Source of the DNA: Rhodospirillaceae bacterium SYSU D60007
Lineage (GTDB): Bacteria > Pseudomonadota > Alphaproteobacteria > Reyranellales > Reyranellaceae
Assembly: GCA_003574685.1 (NCBI GenBank)
Contig: QOCQ01000004.1
Coordinates: forward strand, 1 to 64,000
Direction of reading: 5' to 3'
DNA length: 64,000 nt
Positions 32,335 through 41,602 of the stretch are shown piece by piece. A program made the position numbers and the translations under genes. Position 1 is the first letter of the stretch; every line of letters begins with the position of its first letter. The notes under the pieces were generated by a model. The model was given only the letters and a program-made list of their open reading frames with translations. It was not told the origin of the DNA and ran no database searches.

Positions 32335-32634
32335 ATGGCGGCCTCCGACGCAGAAGGGGACATCGCATTCCAGGTCCGCATCCGCGGCCGGGTGCAGGGC
32401 GTGGGCTTCCGCGACTGGACCATGCGCCGGGCCGAAGCGCTGAGCCTGCGCGGCTGGGTGCGCAACCGCGCTGACGGCTCGGTGGAGGCGCTGTTCGCCG
32501 GCCCGCGCGCTGCAGTCGAGCGCATGATCGCCGACTGCCACCGCGGCCCCTCGATGGCACGCGTCGATTCCGTTGACGCCCAGCCCGCCAGCGCCACTCC
32601 TGGCCCCGGCTTCACCTTCCGCCCGACAGTCTAG
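32335..32634 (+). CDS. acyP: Acylphosphatase
   Basis: A 99-residue cytoplasmic enzyme hydrolysing acyl phosphates. The catalytic signature is complete: VQGVGFRDW with the phosphate-binding Arg26 and [12 protein letters not shown] with Asn44. The ATG at 32335 is preceded by GGAGGGTGAGG. Length is typical (90-100). It follows the permease gene by 17 bp and is probably its operon partner by position only. Confidence 0.95.
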   Translation: MAASDAEGDIAFQVRIRGRVQGVGFRDWTMRRAEALSLRGWVRNRADGSVEALFAGPRAAVERMIADCHRGPSMARVDSVDAQPASATPGPGFTFRPTV

Positions 32635-32767
32635 TATTGCCTTTCCGTAACATACACTTTATATACAGAAGAAGCATTCAACCGCCCGTTCGGCCTCGCG
32701 CATTGGCCGTCGTCATCCCTCGCTGGCGCTCGCGACGACGGGACCGCTGGACATCTGACGATTTGCT

Positions 32768-32870
32768 GTCGTCCTGAGCGCAGCGAAGGACCTTGCGCTG
32801 GTTCGGTGATTCACCGGTCCTGTTGTGACGGTCGCACGATCGCAAGGTCCTTCGCTTCGCTCAGGACGAC
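32768..32870. repeat. Inverted repeat, family D
   Basis: Arms of 30 bp (32768-32797 and 32841-32870) match at 29 of 30 positions and carry the core CTGAGCGCAGCGAAGGACC. A 43-nt spacer separates them. A weaker CGTCGT...ACGACG inverted repeat (about 32709-32741) lies just before. The element is in the gap between acyP and lipB, where no gene is evident from 32635 to 33022. Confidence 0.8.
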
Positions 32871-32910
32871 GGCATCTGGCGATCGAAGGCAACAAAAGCA
32901 TGCGACGTCT

Positions 32911-33120
32911 ATCTGTCTCAACCTGTCTCCATCTGTCTCCGGCTGTCTCAACCAACCAACCCCCCTCAACGTGTCTCCATCTGTCTACCTGTCCACATCT
33001 GTCCTACATCTCTACACCTGTCCTACGTGTCCACACCTGTCCTACGTGTCCACACCCGTGCACCTGTCTCCGGCTGTCTCCCTGTCTCAACCTGTCTCAA
33101 TGTGTCTCCGGCTGTCTCCG
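32911..33120. repeat. Degenerate CTGTCTC minisatellite array
   Basis: About 210 bp made of units near 10 bp (CTGTCTCNNN, for example CTGTCTCCAT, CTGTCTCCGG, CTGTCTCAAC). A higher-order perfect 19-bp tandem duplication (CCTGTCCTACGTGTCCACA) occupies 33017-33035 and 33036-33054. The strand composition is strongly biased: almost no guanine-rich tracts, pyrimidine-rich on the plus strand. It overlaps the 3' end of lipB. The unit length is not a multiple of three, so copy change would shift frame. Confidence 0.9.
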
Positions 33121-33796
33121 CGAAGACCTCGTCGAAGGTGGCGCGCAGGGCGGTGTCGAAATCGGGCATGCTCACCGGCAGGCCGAGGTCGAGCAGGGAG
33201 GTCACGCCGTGATCGGCGATGCCGCAGGGCACGATCCCGCTGAAATGCGAGAGGTCGGGGTCGATGTTGACGGCCACGCCGTGGAACGCCACCCAGTGGC
33301 GCACGCGCACGCCGATGGCGGCGATCTTCTCCTCTGTCGCCTTGTCGGGCCGTACGACCCAGACCCCGATGCGGTCGGCACGCCGCTCGCCGCGCACGTT
33401 GAAGCGTGCCAGGGCGCGGATGACCCATTCCTCCAGCGCATGCACATACCGGTGCACGCCGATGCCGCGGCGGCGACGCAAATCGAGCATCGCGTAGATC
33501 ACGCGCTGGCCAGGGCCGTGATAGGTGTACTGGCCGCCGCGGCCGGTCGGGTAGACGGGGAAGCGGTCGGGCACGAGCAGGTCCGAGCGCCGGGCGCTGG
33601 TGCCGGCGGTGTAGAGCGGCGGGTGTTGCAGCAGCCAGACCTGCTCGGGCGCCGTGCCGGCGTGGATCGCCGCCACCCGCGCGTCCATCGCCGCCAGCGC
33701 CTCGGGATAAGGCACCAGGCGATCCTCGATCCGCCATTCCACGCCGGCTGTCTCCCTCATGACGACAATATGGGGCGAGGCGCTTGCGGGGTCCAT
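33023..33796 (-). CDS. lipB: Octanoyl-ACP:protein octanoyltransferase LipB
   Basis: About 257 residues from ATG 33796 (ATG 33760 is an alternative, giving [13 protein letters not shown]). It attaches octanoate to lipoyl domains, the first step of lipoate synthesis. Motifs are [20 protein letters not shown], Lys157 ([19 protein letters not shown]) and the acyl-accepting Cys191 ([10 protein letters not shown]). The conserved protein ends near DEVFAE. The last 32 or so residues ([20 protein letters not shown] onward) are encoded by the CTGTCTC array, so the tail is repeat-derived. It is divergent from the tRNA-Leu gene. Confidence 0.9.
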   Translation of the reverse strand: MDPASASPHIVVMRETAGVEWRIEDRLVPYPEALAAMDARVAAIHAGTAPEQVWLLQHPPLYTAGTSARRSDLLVPDRFPVYPTGRGGQYTYHGPGQRVIYAMLDLRRRRGIGVHRYVHALEEWVIRALARFNVRGERRADRIGVWVVRPDKATEEKIAAIGVRVRHWVAFHGVAVNIDPDLSHFSGIVPCGIADHGVTSLLDLGLPVSMPDFDTALRATFDEVFAETAGDTLRQVETGRQPETGARVWTRRTGVDT

Positions 33797-33908
33797 CAGG
33801 CCGGGCGTGGCGAACTTGCCCTTGGCGGCCCTATTTGCTATCTCCCGCGCCGGTTCGACGGCCGGCCGACGCGGGCGTCCCCGGACCAGCCAAGCCGGCC
33901 GATCGGAT

Positions 33909-33993
33909 GCGGCCGTGGCGGAATTGGTAGACGCACCAGCTTGAGGTGCTGGCGGGTAACACCGTGGAAGTTCGAGTCTTCTCGGCCGCACCA
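33909..33993 (+). tRNA. tRNA-Leu (anticodon GAG)
   Basis: An 85-nt class II tRNA with encoded CCA. The acceptor stem GCGGCCG (33909-33915) pairs with CGGCCGC (33983-33989). The anticodon arm CCAGC-TTGAGGT-GCTGG gives anticodon GAG, reading CUC/CUU. A long variable arm (GGCGGGTAACACCGT region) and the TTCGAGTC T-loop are present. It is followed 35 nt later by an intrinsic terminator. Confidence 0.96.
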
Positions 33994-34028
33994 TTCCGGT
34001 CAGCGCCGGCAGGGTAATATGCGAAACA

Positions 34029-34055
34029 GGCCGCCCCCAAGGGCGGCCTTTTCGT
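34029..34055 (+). terminator. Intrinsic terminator after tRNA-Leu
   Basis: GGCCGCCC (34029-34036) and GGGCGGCC (34041-34048) form an 8-bp GC-only stem with loop CCAA, followed by TTTTCGTT. Position and shape are textbook. The maeB start lies 15 bp beyond, so maeB must have read-through transcription or an unrecognised promoter. Confidence 0.9.
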
Positions 34056-34069
34056 TCCACGGGGGAAAC

Positions 34070-36349
34070 ATGGCCGAAGACCTCGCCGACAGCGCCTTGC
34101 GCTATCACCGCCAGCCCCGGCCGGGCAAGATCGAGGTGGTGCCCACCAAGCCGCTGGCCACCCAGCGCGACCTGTCGCTGGCTTATTCGCCAGGCGTGGC
34201 GGCGGCCTGCAATGCCATCGTCGCCGATCCCGCGGCTGCCGCCGAGATGACCGCGCGCGCCAATCTGGTGGCGGTGGTCACCAACGGTACGGCCGTGCTG
34301 GGGCTGGGCGCGATCGGCCCGCTGGCGGCCAAGCCGGTGATGGAAGGCAAGGGGGTGCTCTTCAAGAAGTTCGCCGGCATCGATGTCTTCGATATCGAGG
34401 TGGCGCAGACCGATCCCGACAGGCTGGTGGAGATCGTGGCGGCGCTGGAACCCACGTTCGGCGGCATCAATCTGGAGGACATCAAGGCGCCGGAGTGCTT
34501 CGCGGTCGAGCGGGCGCTGCGCGAGCGCATGAAGATCCCGGTATTCCACGACGACCAGCACGGCACCGCGATCATCGTCGGCGCCGCCGTGCTCAATGCC
34601 CTGGAGCTGGTCGGCAAGGACATCGGCCAGGTGAAGCTGGTGTGCAGCGGCGCTGGCGCCGCGGCGCTGTCGTGCCTTGACGTGCTGGTGATGCTGGGCG
34701 TGCCGCTCGAGAACATCTGGGTCTGCGACATTGAGGGCGTGGTCCACAAGGGCCGCACCGTGCTGATGGACCCATGGAAGGAGCGCTACGCCCGCGAGAC
34801 CGGCCTGCGCACCCTCGGCCAGATCATCGATGGCGCCGACATCTTCCTCGGCCTCTCCGCCGGCGGGGTGCTCAAGTCAGAGATGGTGGCCCGCATGGCG
34901 CCAAGGCCGCTGATCCTGGCGCTGGCCAACCCGACGCCGGAGATCCTGCCGGAAGAGGTCAAGGCGGTGCGTGACGATGCCATCGTCGCCACGGGCCGCA
35001 GCGACTATCCGAACCAGGTCAACAATGTGCTGTGCTTTCCGTTCATCTTCCGCGGGGCGCTCGACGTCGGCGCCACGACAGTGAACGACGAGATGAAGAT
35101 CGCTTGTGTGAAGGCGCTGGCGAGGCTGGCAAAGCAGGAGACGTCGGAGGTGGTGGCCAAGGCCTTCGGCCAGCAGGCCGACGATTTCGGCGCCGAGCAG
35201 ATCATCCCGCGCCCGTTTGATCCGCGGCTGATCGTGGAGCTGGCCCCGGCGGTGGCCAGGGCGGCGATGGATAGCGGCGTGGCCACACGGCCGATCGACG
35301 ATTTCGACGCCTATCGTCAGCGGCTGAGCCAGTTCGTGTTTCGCTCCGGCCTCATCATGCGGCCGGTTTTCGATCAGGCCAGGCGCGAGACGAAGCGGGT
35401 GATCTTCAGTGCCGGCGAGGACGATCGCGTGCTGCGGGCGGTGCAGGTGCTGCTCGACGAGAAGCTGTGCCAGCCCATCCTGATCGGCCGCCCTGACATC
35501 GTCCAGCGCCGCATGGCACGCCTGGGCTTGCGCTTCCGGCCCGGCGCCGACGTCGAGCTGATCGATCCGTCAAGCGATCCGCGCTTCGACGATTACTGGC
35601 GCACCTATCATCGGCTGATGGAGCGGCGCGGCGTCACCGAACCCACGGCGCGCAACCTGGTGCGCTCCAGCCCGACGCTGATCGGCGCGCTCGCGGTGCA
35701 CAAGGGCGATGCCGATGCGCTGATTGCCGGCGCGTTCGGCCGCTTCCGCACTCATTTCAGCCACGTGCGCGACGTGGTGGGGCTGCGGCCGGGCGTCGAG
35801 CGCATGGCTGCGGTCAGCCTGCTGGTGATGCCCGCCCGCTCCCTCTTCATCTGCGATACCTTCGTGAACGAGGATCCGGATGCCGAGGAGATCGCCGATA
35901 CCACGCTGCTGGCGGCAGACGAGGTGCGCCGCTTCGGCATCGAGCCCAAGGTGGCGTTGCTCTCGCACTCCAATTTCGGCAGCTCGGACTATCCCTCGGC
36001 GGTGAAGATGCGCGAGGTCCTGCGGCTGCTCAACGAGCGCGCGCCGGATCTGGAGGTGGAAGGCGAGATGCAGGGAGATGCGGCGCTGGACGAGGATATC
36101 CGCCTCAGCCTCTTCCCGCGCTCGCGGCTCCAGGGCGTCGCCAATCTTCTGGTGTGTCCTTCCCTTGATGCGGCCAACATTGCCTTCAACCTGCTGAAGG
36201 TGGCGGCCGACGGCCTGCATGTGGGCCCCATGCTGCTGGGCACGACGCGGCCGGCGCATATCCTCACCCCGTCGGTGACGGCCCGCGGCATTGTCAACAT
36301 GGCGGCGCTCGCTGCCGTCGATGCCCAGGACCACGCACGGCGCGCGTAG
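34070..36349 (+). CDS. maeB: NADP-dependent malic enzyme with phosphotransacetylase-like domain
   Basis: A 759-residue MaeB-type fusion that oxidatively decarboxylates malate to pyruvate and CO2 with NADPH formation. The ATG at 34070 follows GGGGGAAAC. The malic N-domain has [16 protein letters not shown] and the catalytic/metal region [16 protein letters not shown]; the NADP fold is [19 protein letters not shown]. From about residue 430 it continues into a phosphotransacetylase-like domain ([33 protein letters not shown]). In this family that C-terminal domain is regulatory rather than catalytic. Confidence 0.95.
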   Translation: MAEDLADSALRYHRQPRPGKIEVVPTKPLATQRDLSLAYSPGVAAACNAIVADPAAAAEMTARANLVAVVTNGTAVLGLGAIGPLAAKPVMEGKGVLFKKFAGIDVFDIEVAQTDPDRLVEIVAALEPTFGGINLEDIKAPECFAVERALRERMKIPVFHDDQHGTAIIVGAAVLNALELVGKDIGQVKLVCSGAGAAALSCLDVLVMLGVPLENIWVCDIEGVVHKGRTVLMDPWKERYARETGLRTLGQIIDGADIFLGLSAGGVLKSEMVARMAPRPLILALANPTPEILPEEVKAVRDDAIVATGRSDYPNQVNNVLCFPFIFRGALDVGATTVNDEMKIACVKALARLAKQETSEVVAKAFGQQADDFGAEQIIPRPFDPRLIVELAPAVARAAMDSGVATRPIDDFDAYRQRLSQFVFRSGLIMRPVFDQARRETKRVIFSAGEDDRVLRAVQVLLDEKLCQPILIGRPDIVQRRMARLGLRFRPGADVELIDPSSDPRFDDYWRTYHRLMERRGVTEPTARNLVRSSPTLIGALAVHKGDADALIAGAFGRFRTHFSHVRDVVGLRPGVERMAAVSLLVMPARSLFICDTFVNEDPDAEEIADTTLLAADEVRRFGIEPKVALLSHSNFGSSDYPSAVKMREVLRLLNERAPDLEVEGEMQGDAALDEDIRLSLFPRSRLQGVANLLVCPSLDAANIAFNLLKVAADGLHVGPMLLGTTRPAHILTPSVTARGIVNMAALAAVDAQDHARRA

Positions 36350-36488
36350 GGCCAGCATTTCGCTTGACCGCGGCCGGCGTCGCGGCCAATGGAAGAGCCC
36401 GTCCGCCGTCCCTCGCGTGCGGACGCCCCTGCACACTGCAACATGACGCTGTCGGTCGACGGCAGCGACCGGATCGGGTGGACCAGCC

Positions 36489-37871
36489 ATGACCGACGCC
36501 GTGCGCGATACCGCCGAGCCCCGGATCAGCCTCGACGAGGTGACGCCCGAGTTCATCGACGACGTTCTCCAGCATCTGGAAGGCGGGCAGGTGGACTCCA
36601 TTCGCGCCGCCGTGGCGGTGCTCAGTCCGACGGGAGTCGCCTGGCTGCTCGAGCAGGTGTCCTCCGATGTGCGCGGCCAGCTCGTGGGTATCCTCAAGGA
36701 CCTACTCGATCCCAAGACCTTGGTCGAACTTGACGAGGAGGTGCGCGAGGAGGTGCTGGAGCATCTCCACCCCAGGGACATCGCGGCGGCAGCCCAGGAG
36801 CTGGACACCGACGATGCCGCGGAAATCATCGAGGATCTGTCCGAGGTCGAGCGGCGCGAGGTCCTGTCGGAGCTGCCGGCTGCCGAGCGGGCGGCGATCG
36901 AGCAGACCCTGTCCTATCCCGAGGACAGCGCCGGCCGCCTCATGCAGCGCCGGCTGGTGGCCGTGCCCGACACCTGGACGGTGGGCCAGGTGATCGACTA
37001 TTGCCGCGATGCCATCGATCTGCCCGACGACGTCTACGACCTGTTCGTGATCGATTCGGAGCGGCGGCTGCGCGGCAGCGTCGCGCTGGGCCGCCTGATT
37101 CGCACGAAGCGGCCGGTACCCGTCATCGATATCATGGATCCGGAGATACCCAGCATTCCGGTTACCGCCGACCAGGAGGAAGTGGCGCATATCTTCCGTG
37201 ACCAGGATCTCGTGTCCTGTCCGGTCGTGGATGATGAACGGCGGCTGCTGGGTGTCATCATGATCGATGACGTCGTGGACGTGATCGACGAGGAGGCCGA
37301 GGACGATCTCGCGCATATGGGCGGCGTGGCCGGAGTCGACATCCATGAGGCGCCCGTGGAGACTGTTCGTTCGCGCTCGCGCTGGCTGCTGGTCAATCTC
37401 GGTACCGCCTTTCTCAGCTCGGCCGTGATCGGACTGTTCGAAGCCGAGCTTCAGACCGTCGTGGCGCTGGCCGTGCTGATGCCCATTGTCGCGTCGATAG
37501 GCGGCAATGCCGGCACGCAGACCGTGACGGTCACGGTGCGTGCCCTGGCGATGGGCGAGCTGACCATGGCCAATGCGCTCCGGTTCGTCGGCAAGGAGGT
37601 TATTGTCGGCGGGTTCAACGGGCTGCTGTTCGCCACCCTGGTCGGCATGGTGACCTGGCTGTGGTTCCGGGAAATCGGCATTGCGCTGATCATCGGCGCA
37701 GCCATGGCGATCAACCTGATGGCCGCGGCGCTCGCCGGTTCGGTCATTCCCCTGACACTTGAGCGGCTGCGGATCGACCCGGCGGTGTCGTCACCGGTCT
37801 TTCTTACCACCGTGACGGACGTGACCGGATTCCTGTCCTTTCTGGGCCTGGCGGCAGTACTACTGCTCTGA
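36489..37871 (+). CDS. mgtE: Magnesium transporter MgtE
   Basis: A 460-residue inner-membrane Mg2+ channel/transporter. The N-terminal superhelical domain (LHPRDIAAAAQELDTDDAAE) and a CBS pair (about 140-260; DIMDPEIPSIPVTADQEEV) gate the pore. About five transmembrane helices follow from residue 295, with the pore-region block GGNAGTQTVTVTVRALAMGE. No M-box riboswitch was recognised in the 139-bp leader. Confidence 0.94.
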   Translation: MTDAVRDTAEPRISLDEVTPEFIDDVLQHLEGGQVDSIRAAVAVLSPTGVAWLLEQVSSDVRGQLVGILKDLLDPKTLVELDEEVREEVLEHLHPRDIAAAAQELDTDDAAEIIEDLSEVERREVLSELPAAERAAIEQTLSYPEDSAGRLMQRRLVAVPDTWTVGQVIDYCRDAIDLPDDVYDLFVIDSERRLRGSVALGRLIRTKRPVPVIDIMDPEIPSIPVTADQEEVAHIFRDQDLVSCPVVDDERRLLGVIMIDDVVDVIDEEAEDDLAHMGGVAGVDIHEAPVETVRSRSRWLLVNLGTAFLSSAVIGLFEAELQTVVALAVLMPIVASIGGNAGTQTVTVTVRALAMGELTMANALRFVGKEVIVGGFNGLLFATLVGMVTWLWFREIGIALIIGAAMAINLMAAALAGSVIPLTLERLRIDPAVSSPVFLTTVTDVTGFLSFLGLAAVLLL

Positions 37872-37919
37872 CCGGGAGTCAGGCTATCGTCCGGCGCCGG
37901 TCTGACGGGGGATGGGGGA

Positions 37920-38390
37920 ATGGGACCGATTACGTCCGCACGCCGCGCAGTGGCCGTTTTGTTCGCAATGGCGCTGCTGCTGGCGGGCTTTGCCGCTTCG
38001 CCACCGGCGGCCGCACAGAAGCCGCCAGGGCCGGTCGAGCTGGAGGCCTTGATCAAGTCGACGCTGCTGACCTTCAACGAGGCCAATATCACCGGCAACT
38101 ACACGGTCTTTCATGCCCGGCTGGCGCCGCCGTTTCGGGATCAGTTCAGTCCCGATCGCCTGAAGGAGGCTTTCAGGAGTTTCTCGCAGCAGTATATCGA
38201 CTTCTCCATCATTGCCGCGTTGAAGCCGAAGCTCACCGAAGATCCGCGGATTGATGAACGGGGTGCCCTTCTGCTGCGCGGCCATTTCGAAACGTCGCCC
38301 AACCGGGTGACATTTGAGCTCGACTACATCCAGCCGGACGGGGAGTGGCACCTGATCAACATTCACGTCAAGGTGCAGCCGCCGGAGTGA
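37920..38390 (+). CDS. Small secreted protein of unknown function
   Basis: A 156-residue protein whose N-terminus is a typical signal peptide (AVAVLFAMALLLAGFAASPP, cleavage near AAA-QK). The mature part is small and alpha+beta (GPVELEALIKSTLLTFNEAN, VTFELDYIQPDGEWHLINI). The pattern resembles NTF2-like/ketosteroid-isomerase folds, but I do not recognise a specific family. It sits 15 bp before ivd, so co-transcription is possible though a functional link is not obvious. Confidence 0.75.
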   Translation: MGPITSARRAVAVLFAMALLLAGFAASPPAAAQKPPGPVELEALIKSTLLTFNEANITGNYTVFHARLAPPFRDQFSPDRLKEAFRSFSQQYIDFSIIAALKPKLTEDPRIDERGALLLRGHFETSPNRVTFELDYIQPDGEWHLINIHVKVQPPE

Positions 38391-38405
38391 ACAGGAGCGC
38401 CGGAC

Positions 38406-39578
38406 ATGATCTCCAACACCTTTCCGCCCTTCGATTTCGACCTCGGCGAAACCGCGGACGCGGTGCGCGAGCAGGTGAGCCGCTTTGCTGCCGACGAGGT
38501 GGCGCCGATCGCGGCCGAGCTCGACCGCACGGACCGGTTCCCGCGGGAGCTGTGGCCGCGCATGGGCGAGCTCGGCCTGCTGGGCATCACGGTGGAAGAA
38601 GAGTACGGCGGTGCCGGCCTGGGCTATCTGGAGCAGGCGGTGGCGCTGGAAGAGCTGAGCCGTGCGTCGGCGGCCGTGGGCCTCAGCTACGGCGCGCATT
38701 CCAACCTTTGCGTCAACCAGATCCGCCGCCATGCCACGCCCGAGCAGAAGACACGCTATCTGCCGAAGCTGATCTCGGGTGAGCATGTCGGCAGCCTCGC
38801 CATGAGCGAGACCGGCGCGGGCTCGGATGTGGTCGGGATGAAGCTGCGCGCCGACAGGAAGGGCGATCGCTACGTGCTGAACGGCACGAAGATGTGGATC
38901 ACCAACAGCCCCGACGCGCAGGTGGTGGTGACCTATGCCAAGACCGATGTAAATGCCGGCCCGCGCGGTATTACCGCCTTCATCGTCGAGACGGGCTGGA
39001 AGGGCTTCAAGGTGGCGCAGAAGCTCGACAAGCTCGGCATGCGCGGCTCCTCGACGGGCGAGCTGGTGTTCGAGGATTGCGAGGTGCCGGCCGAAAACGT
39101 GCTGGGCAGCGTCGGCAAGGGCGTGAACGTGCTGATGAGCGGGCTCGACTACGAGCGGGCGGTGCTGGCTGCCGGGCCGCTGGGCATCATGCAATCGTGC
39201 ATGGACGTCGTCGTGCCCTATGTGCACGAGCGCAAGCAGTTCGACCAACCGATCGGCACGTTTCAGCTCATCCAGGGCAAGCTGGCGGACATGTACACCA
39301 CGATGAATGCCTGCAAGGCGTATGTCTACGCAGTGAACAAGGCCTGCGATGCCAACCGCACGACGCGCAAGGACGCTGCCGGCGCCATCCTCTACGCGGC
39401 GGAGAAAGCAACCCAGGTGGCCCTCGATGCCATCCAGATCCTGGGCGGCAACGGATATATCAACGATTATCCGACCGGACGCTTCCTGCGCGATGCCAAG
39501 CTCTACGAGATCGGCGCCGGCACCTCGGAAATTCGCCGATGGCTGATCGGCCGCGAGCTGTTCGAAGAGACGGCATGA
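38406..39578 (+). CDS. ivd: Isovaleryl-CoA dehydrogenase
   Basis: A 390-residue FAD enzyme of leucine catabolism, oxidising isovaleryl-CoA to 3-methylcrotonyl-CoA with electron transfer to ETF. The acyl-CoA dehydrogenase signature [19 protein letters not shown] and the C-terminal [23 protein letters not shown]-type motif ([18 protein letters not shown] here) are present. The catalytic base is Glu250 in [10 protein letters not shown]; this helix position is used by isovaleryl- and long-chain enzymes, not by short/medium-chain ones. AGGAG precedes ATG 38406. No methylcrotonyl-CoA carboxylase lies in the window. Confidence 0.9.
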   Translation: MISNTFPPFDFDLGETADAVREQVSRFAADEVAPIAAELDRTDRFPRELWPRMGELGLLGITVEEEYGGAGLGYLEQAVALEELSRASAAVGLSYGAHSNLCVNQIRRHATPEQKTRYLPKLISGEHVGSLAMSETGAGSDVVGMKLRADRKGDRYVLNGTKMWITNSPDAQVVVTYAKTDVNAGPRGITAFIVETGWKGFKVAQKLDKLGMRGSSTGELVFEDCEVPAENVLGSVGKGVNVLMSGLDYERAVLAAGPLGIMQSCMDVVVPYVHERKQFDQPIGTFQLIQGKLADMYTTMNACKAYVYAVNKACDANRTTRKDAAGAILYAAEKATQVALDAIQILGGNGYINDYPTGRFLRDAKLYEIGAGTSEIRRWLIGRELFEETA

Positions 39579-39597
39579 GCCGGCATCAAGAGCTGAC

Positions 39598-40233
39598 GTG
39601 CCGAAGATCCTGACGCAAGGCGATATCGACGAGTTTCGCGCCGCGCTTTGCCGCGTGGCGACAGAGCGGTTCGCGCGCCTGGGCTATGACGGCGTAACCA
39701 TGCGGCAACTGGCCCAGGTACTGGGCTGCAGTCCCAAGACGCCCTATCGCTACTTCAAGGACAAGGCCGACATCCTGGCCAGCGTACGGGCAGTCGCCTT
39801 CGGCCGCTTCGCCGATGCGCTGGAGGAAGCTGCGGCGTCATCTGCCGATCCCGCCGAGCGTTCGCGGCGAGTGGGCCAGGCCTATGTGGCCTTTGCGCTG
39901 GGGAATCCCGCCGCATACCGCATCATGTTCGACATGAACGTGCCCGAGGCCACGGACCATCCGGAGCTGCGTCGCCAGTCCGCCCGCGCCCGGCGGTTCA
40001 TCACTCGCCAGGCGGAGGACCTGGCGCGCGCCGGCCTGATCGAGGCTGACCCCCAGATCGTTGGCTGGGCGATGTGGGCCGGCGTGCACGGGCTTGTCGT
40101 GCTGAAGCTCGCCGGATTGTTGAAAGAAGGCCCCGACCTGGACGTGCTTCACAAGGCCATGATGCGCCTGATCATCGAGGGTGCCCGGATCAAGGAGACG
40201 GCCGGTTCACGCCGCCGGCGAGCGCTCGACTGA
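39598..40233 (+). CDS. TetR-family transcriptional regulator
   Basis: A 211-residue repressor-type protein starting at GTG 39598 (MPKILTQGDIDEFRAALCRV). The HTH is at residues 30-52 (VTMRQLAQVLGCSPKTPYRYF). The C-terminal domain (AYVAFALGNPAAYRIMFDMN) resembles the WHG/TetR_C_33 type. It lies 19 bp after ivd, so it could regulate ivd or the overlapping MFS gene. Its 3' end overlaps that gene tail-to-tail by 27 bp. Confidence 0.87.
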   Translation: MPKILTQGDIDEFRAALCRVATERFARLGYDGVTMRQLAQVLGCSPKTPYRYFKDKADILASVRAVAFGRFADALEEAAASSADPAERSRRVGQAYVAFALGNPAAYRIMFDMNVPEATDHPELRRQSARARRFITRQAEDLARAGLIEADPQIVGWAMWAGVHGLVVLKLAGLLKEGPDLDVLHKAMMRLIIEGARIKETAGSRRRRALD

Positions 40234-41529
40234 TGGCCTGGCAGGGGATACCAGGATCCACAGCAAGGCGGCTACCTGAAGGACAGTGAAAGCCGCAACG
40301 CCCACTGCGTAGCCTTCCGGCGCGTAGCCAATTCCGGTTTTCGGCCACAGGTCGAGGATCTTGCCCAGACCCCATTGTCCCAGCAGCACCGCCGGGAAGA
40401 CCACGAAGTTGAGGCTGGTCGTGGCCCGGCCCGACAGCTCGATCGGGAAGGCCTGCTGCAGCGGCGTGAAGTAGATGATGGCGATGGTTCCGAGAAACCC
40501 GAACGACAGCATCAGCGCCGTCACCTGCCAGTCTGGCGCGCCGCGCCAAAGGTCCGTGAAGGCCATGGTGGCATTGACGATGAGGAACAGCGCGCTCGCA
40601 GCGTTGGCGGACGCGAAGTAGGAGATGCCGCGCTGGGCCAATGCACCGGTGCCCCAGCCGGTGGCCACGAATCCCACTGTCATGCCGATGGCCATCCAGG
40701 AGAGCTGGCTTGTACCGGCCGCCCGGTCGAGGCCCACGACGTCGCGCAGCCAGGGTCCGGTCCACAGGGACTGAAAGGCGAAGAACGATGCCTGCTGCAA
40801 GGCGACCAGTGGCGCCAGCCGCCAGAAGTAGCCGTCGCGCATGATGCGGCCGACGGCGCGGAACTGCGCTCCCACCGGCGGCGATCCGATGGCCGCCGCC
40901 TCATGGCGCTCCGGCACCATGGTGAACAGCATGGCTGAAACAGCGATCGTCACCGCGCCGAGACCGAAGAACACATGGCGCCATCCCGCCAGCCCCAAAG
41001 CCGCCTCGACCGGATGTGTGGCAGCAAGGGCACCAAGACCGCCGGCCGCCATGTGCAGGCCGATCATCAGCGACCAGCGTTGCGGCGGATACCACAGCGT
41101 GATGGCCTTGATGGCCGACATCAGGCCGCCGGCCACGCCCAGCCCGATCAGGGCACGTCCTGCGGCCAAGCCGGCTACGGACGCGGCGGCACCGAAGACG
41201 ATGCTGCCCAGCGCCGCGAACAGCACGAGGCCTGACTGCACGCGCCGTGGACCGAAACGGTCCAGCATCACCCCCAGCGGGATCTGCACGGCCGTGAAGA
41301 ACAGGAAATACATGCTGGTCAGGAAGCCGAGATCGCCGGCCGTCAGGTCCGGGATGTCGCGCTCCAGACTCGGGAAGATCACGCTGTTGACGGTGCGGAA
41401 CAGGTAGGAGAGCACATAGGCCAGGGCGAAGGGAATGTAGACGCGAAGCAGCGTGATCAGGGCCGGTGTGTCCGGCGCACGGGCCGTTGTAGCCAGATCG
41501 GCGCTCATCCCGCGGGATCCCCGGTTCAT
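40207..41529 (-). CDS. MFS transporter
   Basis: A 440-residue membrane protein with about 12 transmembrane helices. It has the MFS loop 2-3 signature region (PLGVMLDRFGPRRVQSGLVL) and a repeated second half. The start ATG 41529 has GGAAG seven bases upstream on the minus strand; ATG 41508 is an alternative. The substrate is unknown. The 3' end overlaps the TetR gene by 27 bp, and the 5' end is 73 bp from the VWA gene. Confidence 0.88.
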   Translation of the reverse strand: MNRGSRGMSADLATTARAPDTPALITLLRVYIPFALAYVLSYLFRTVNSVIFPSLERDIPDLTAGDLGFLTSMYFLFFTAVQIPLGVMLDRFGPRRVQSGLVLFAALGSIVFGAAASVAGLAAGRALIGLGVAGGLMSAIKAITLWYPPQRWSLMIGLHMAAGGLGALAATHPVEAALGLAGWRHVFFGLGAVTIAVSAMLFTMVPERHEAAAIGSPPVGAQFRAVGRIMRDGYFWRLAPLVALQQASFFAFQSLWTGPWLRDVVGLDRAAGTSQLSWMAIGMTVGFVATGWGTGALAQRGISYFASANAASALFLIVNATMAFTDLWRGAPDWQVTALMLSFGFLGTIAIIYFTPLQQAFPIELSGRATTSLNFVVFPAVLLGQWGLGKILDLWPKTGIGYAPEGYAVGVAAFTVLQVAALLWILVSPARPSVERSPAA

Positions 41530-41602
41530 TCTTCGTCTTCCGCACTGGACGTGCGCTACAGGGGCTCACCATATTGGGGGTTGTCCGGAGGGTCAAAGAA
41601 AC

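Noticed and set aside
32911-33120. CRISPR array
   Set aside because: Units are about 10 bp with degenerate sequence. There are no 25-40-nt spacers and no cas genes nearby.
32825-34069. Open frame running through the minisatellite, lipB antisense, tRNA-Leu and the terminator into maeB
   Set aside because: It passes through a tRNA gene and an intrinsic terminator. MaeB homology starts at 34070.
36350-36488. M-box riboswitch before mgtE
   Set aside because: The 139-bp leader is too short for the usual M-box and shows no recognisable conserved pairs.
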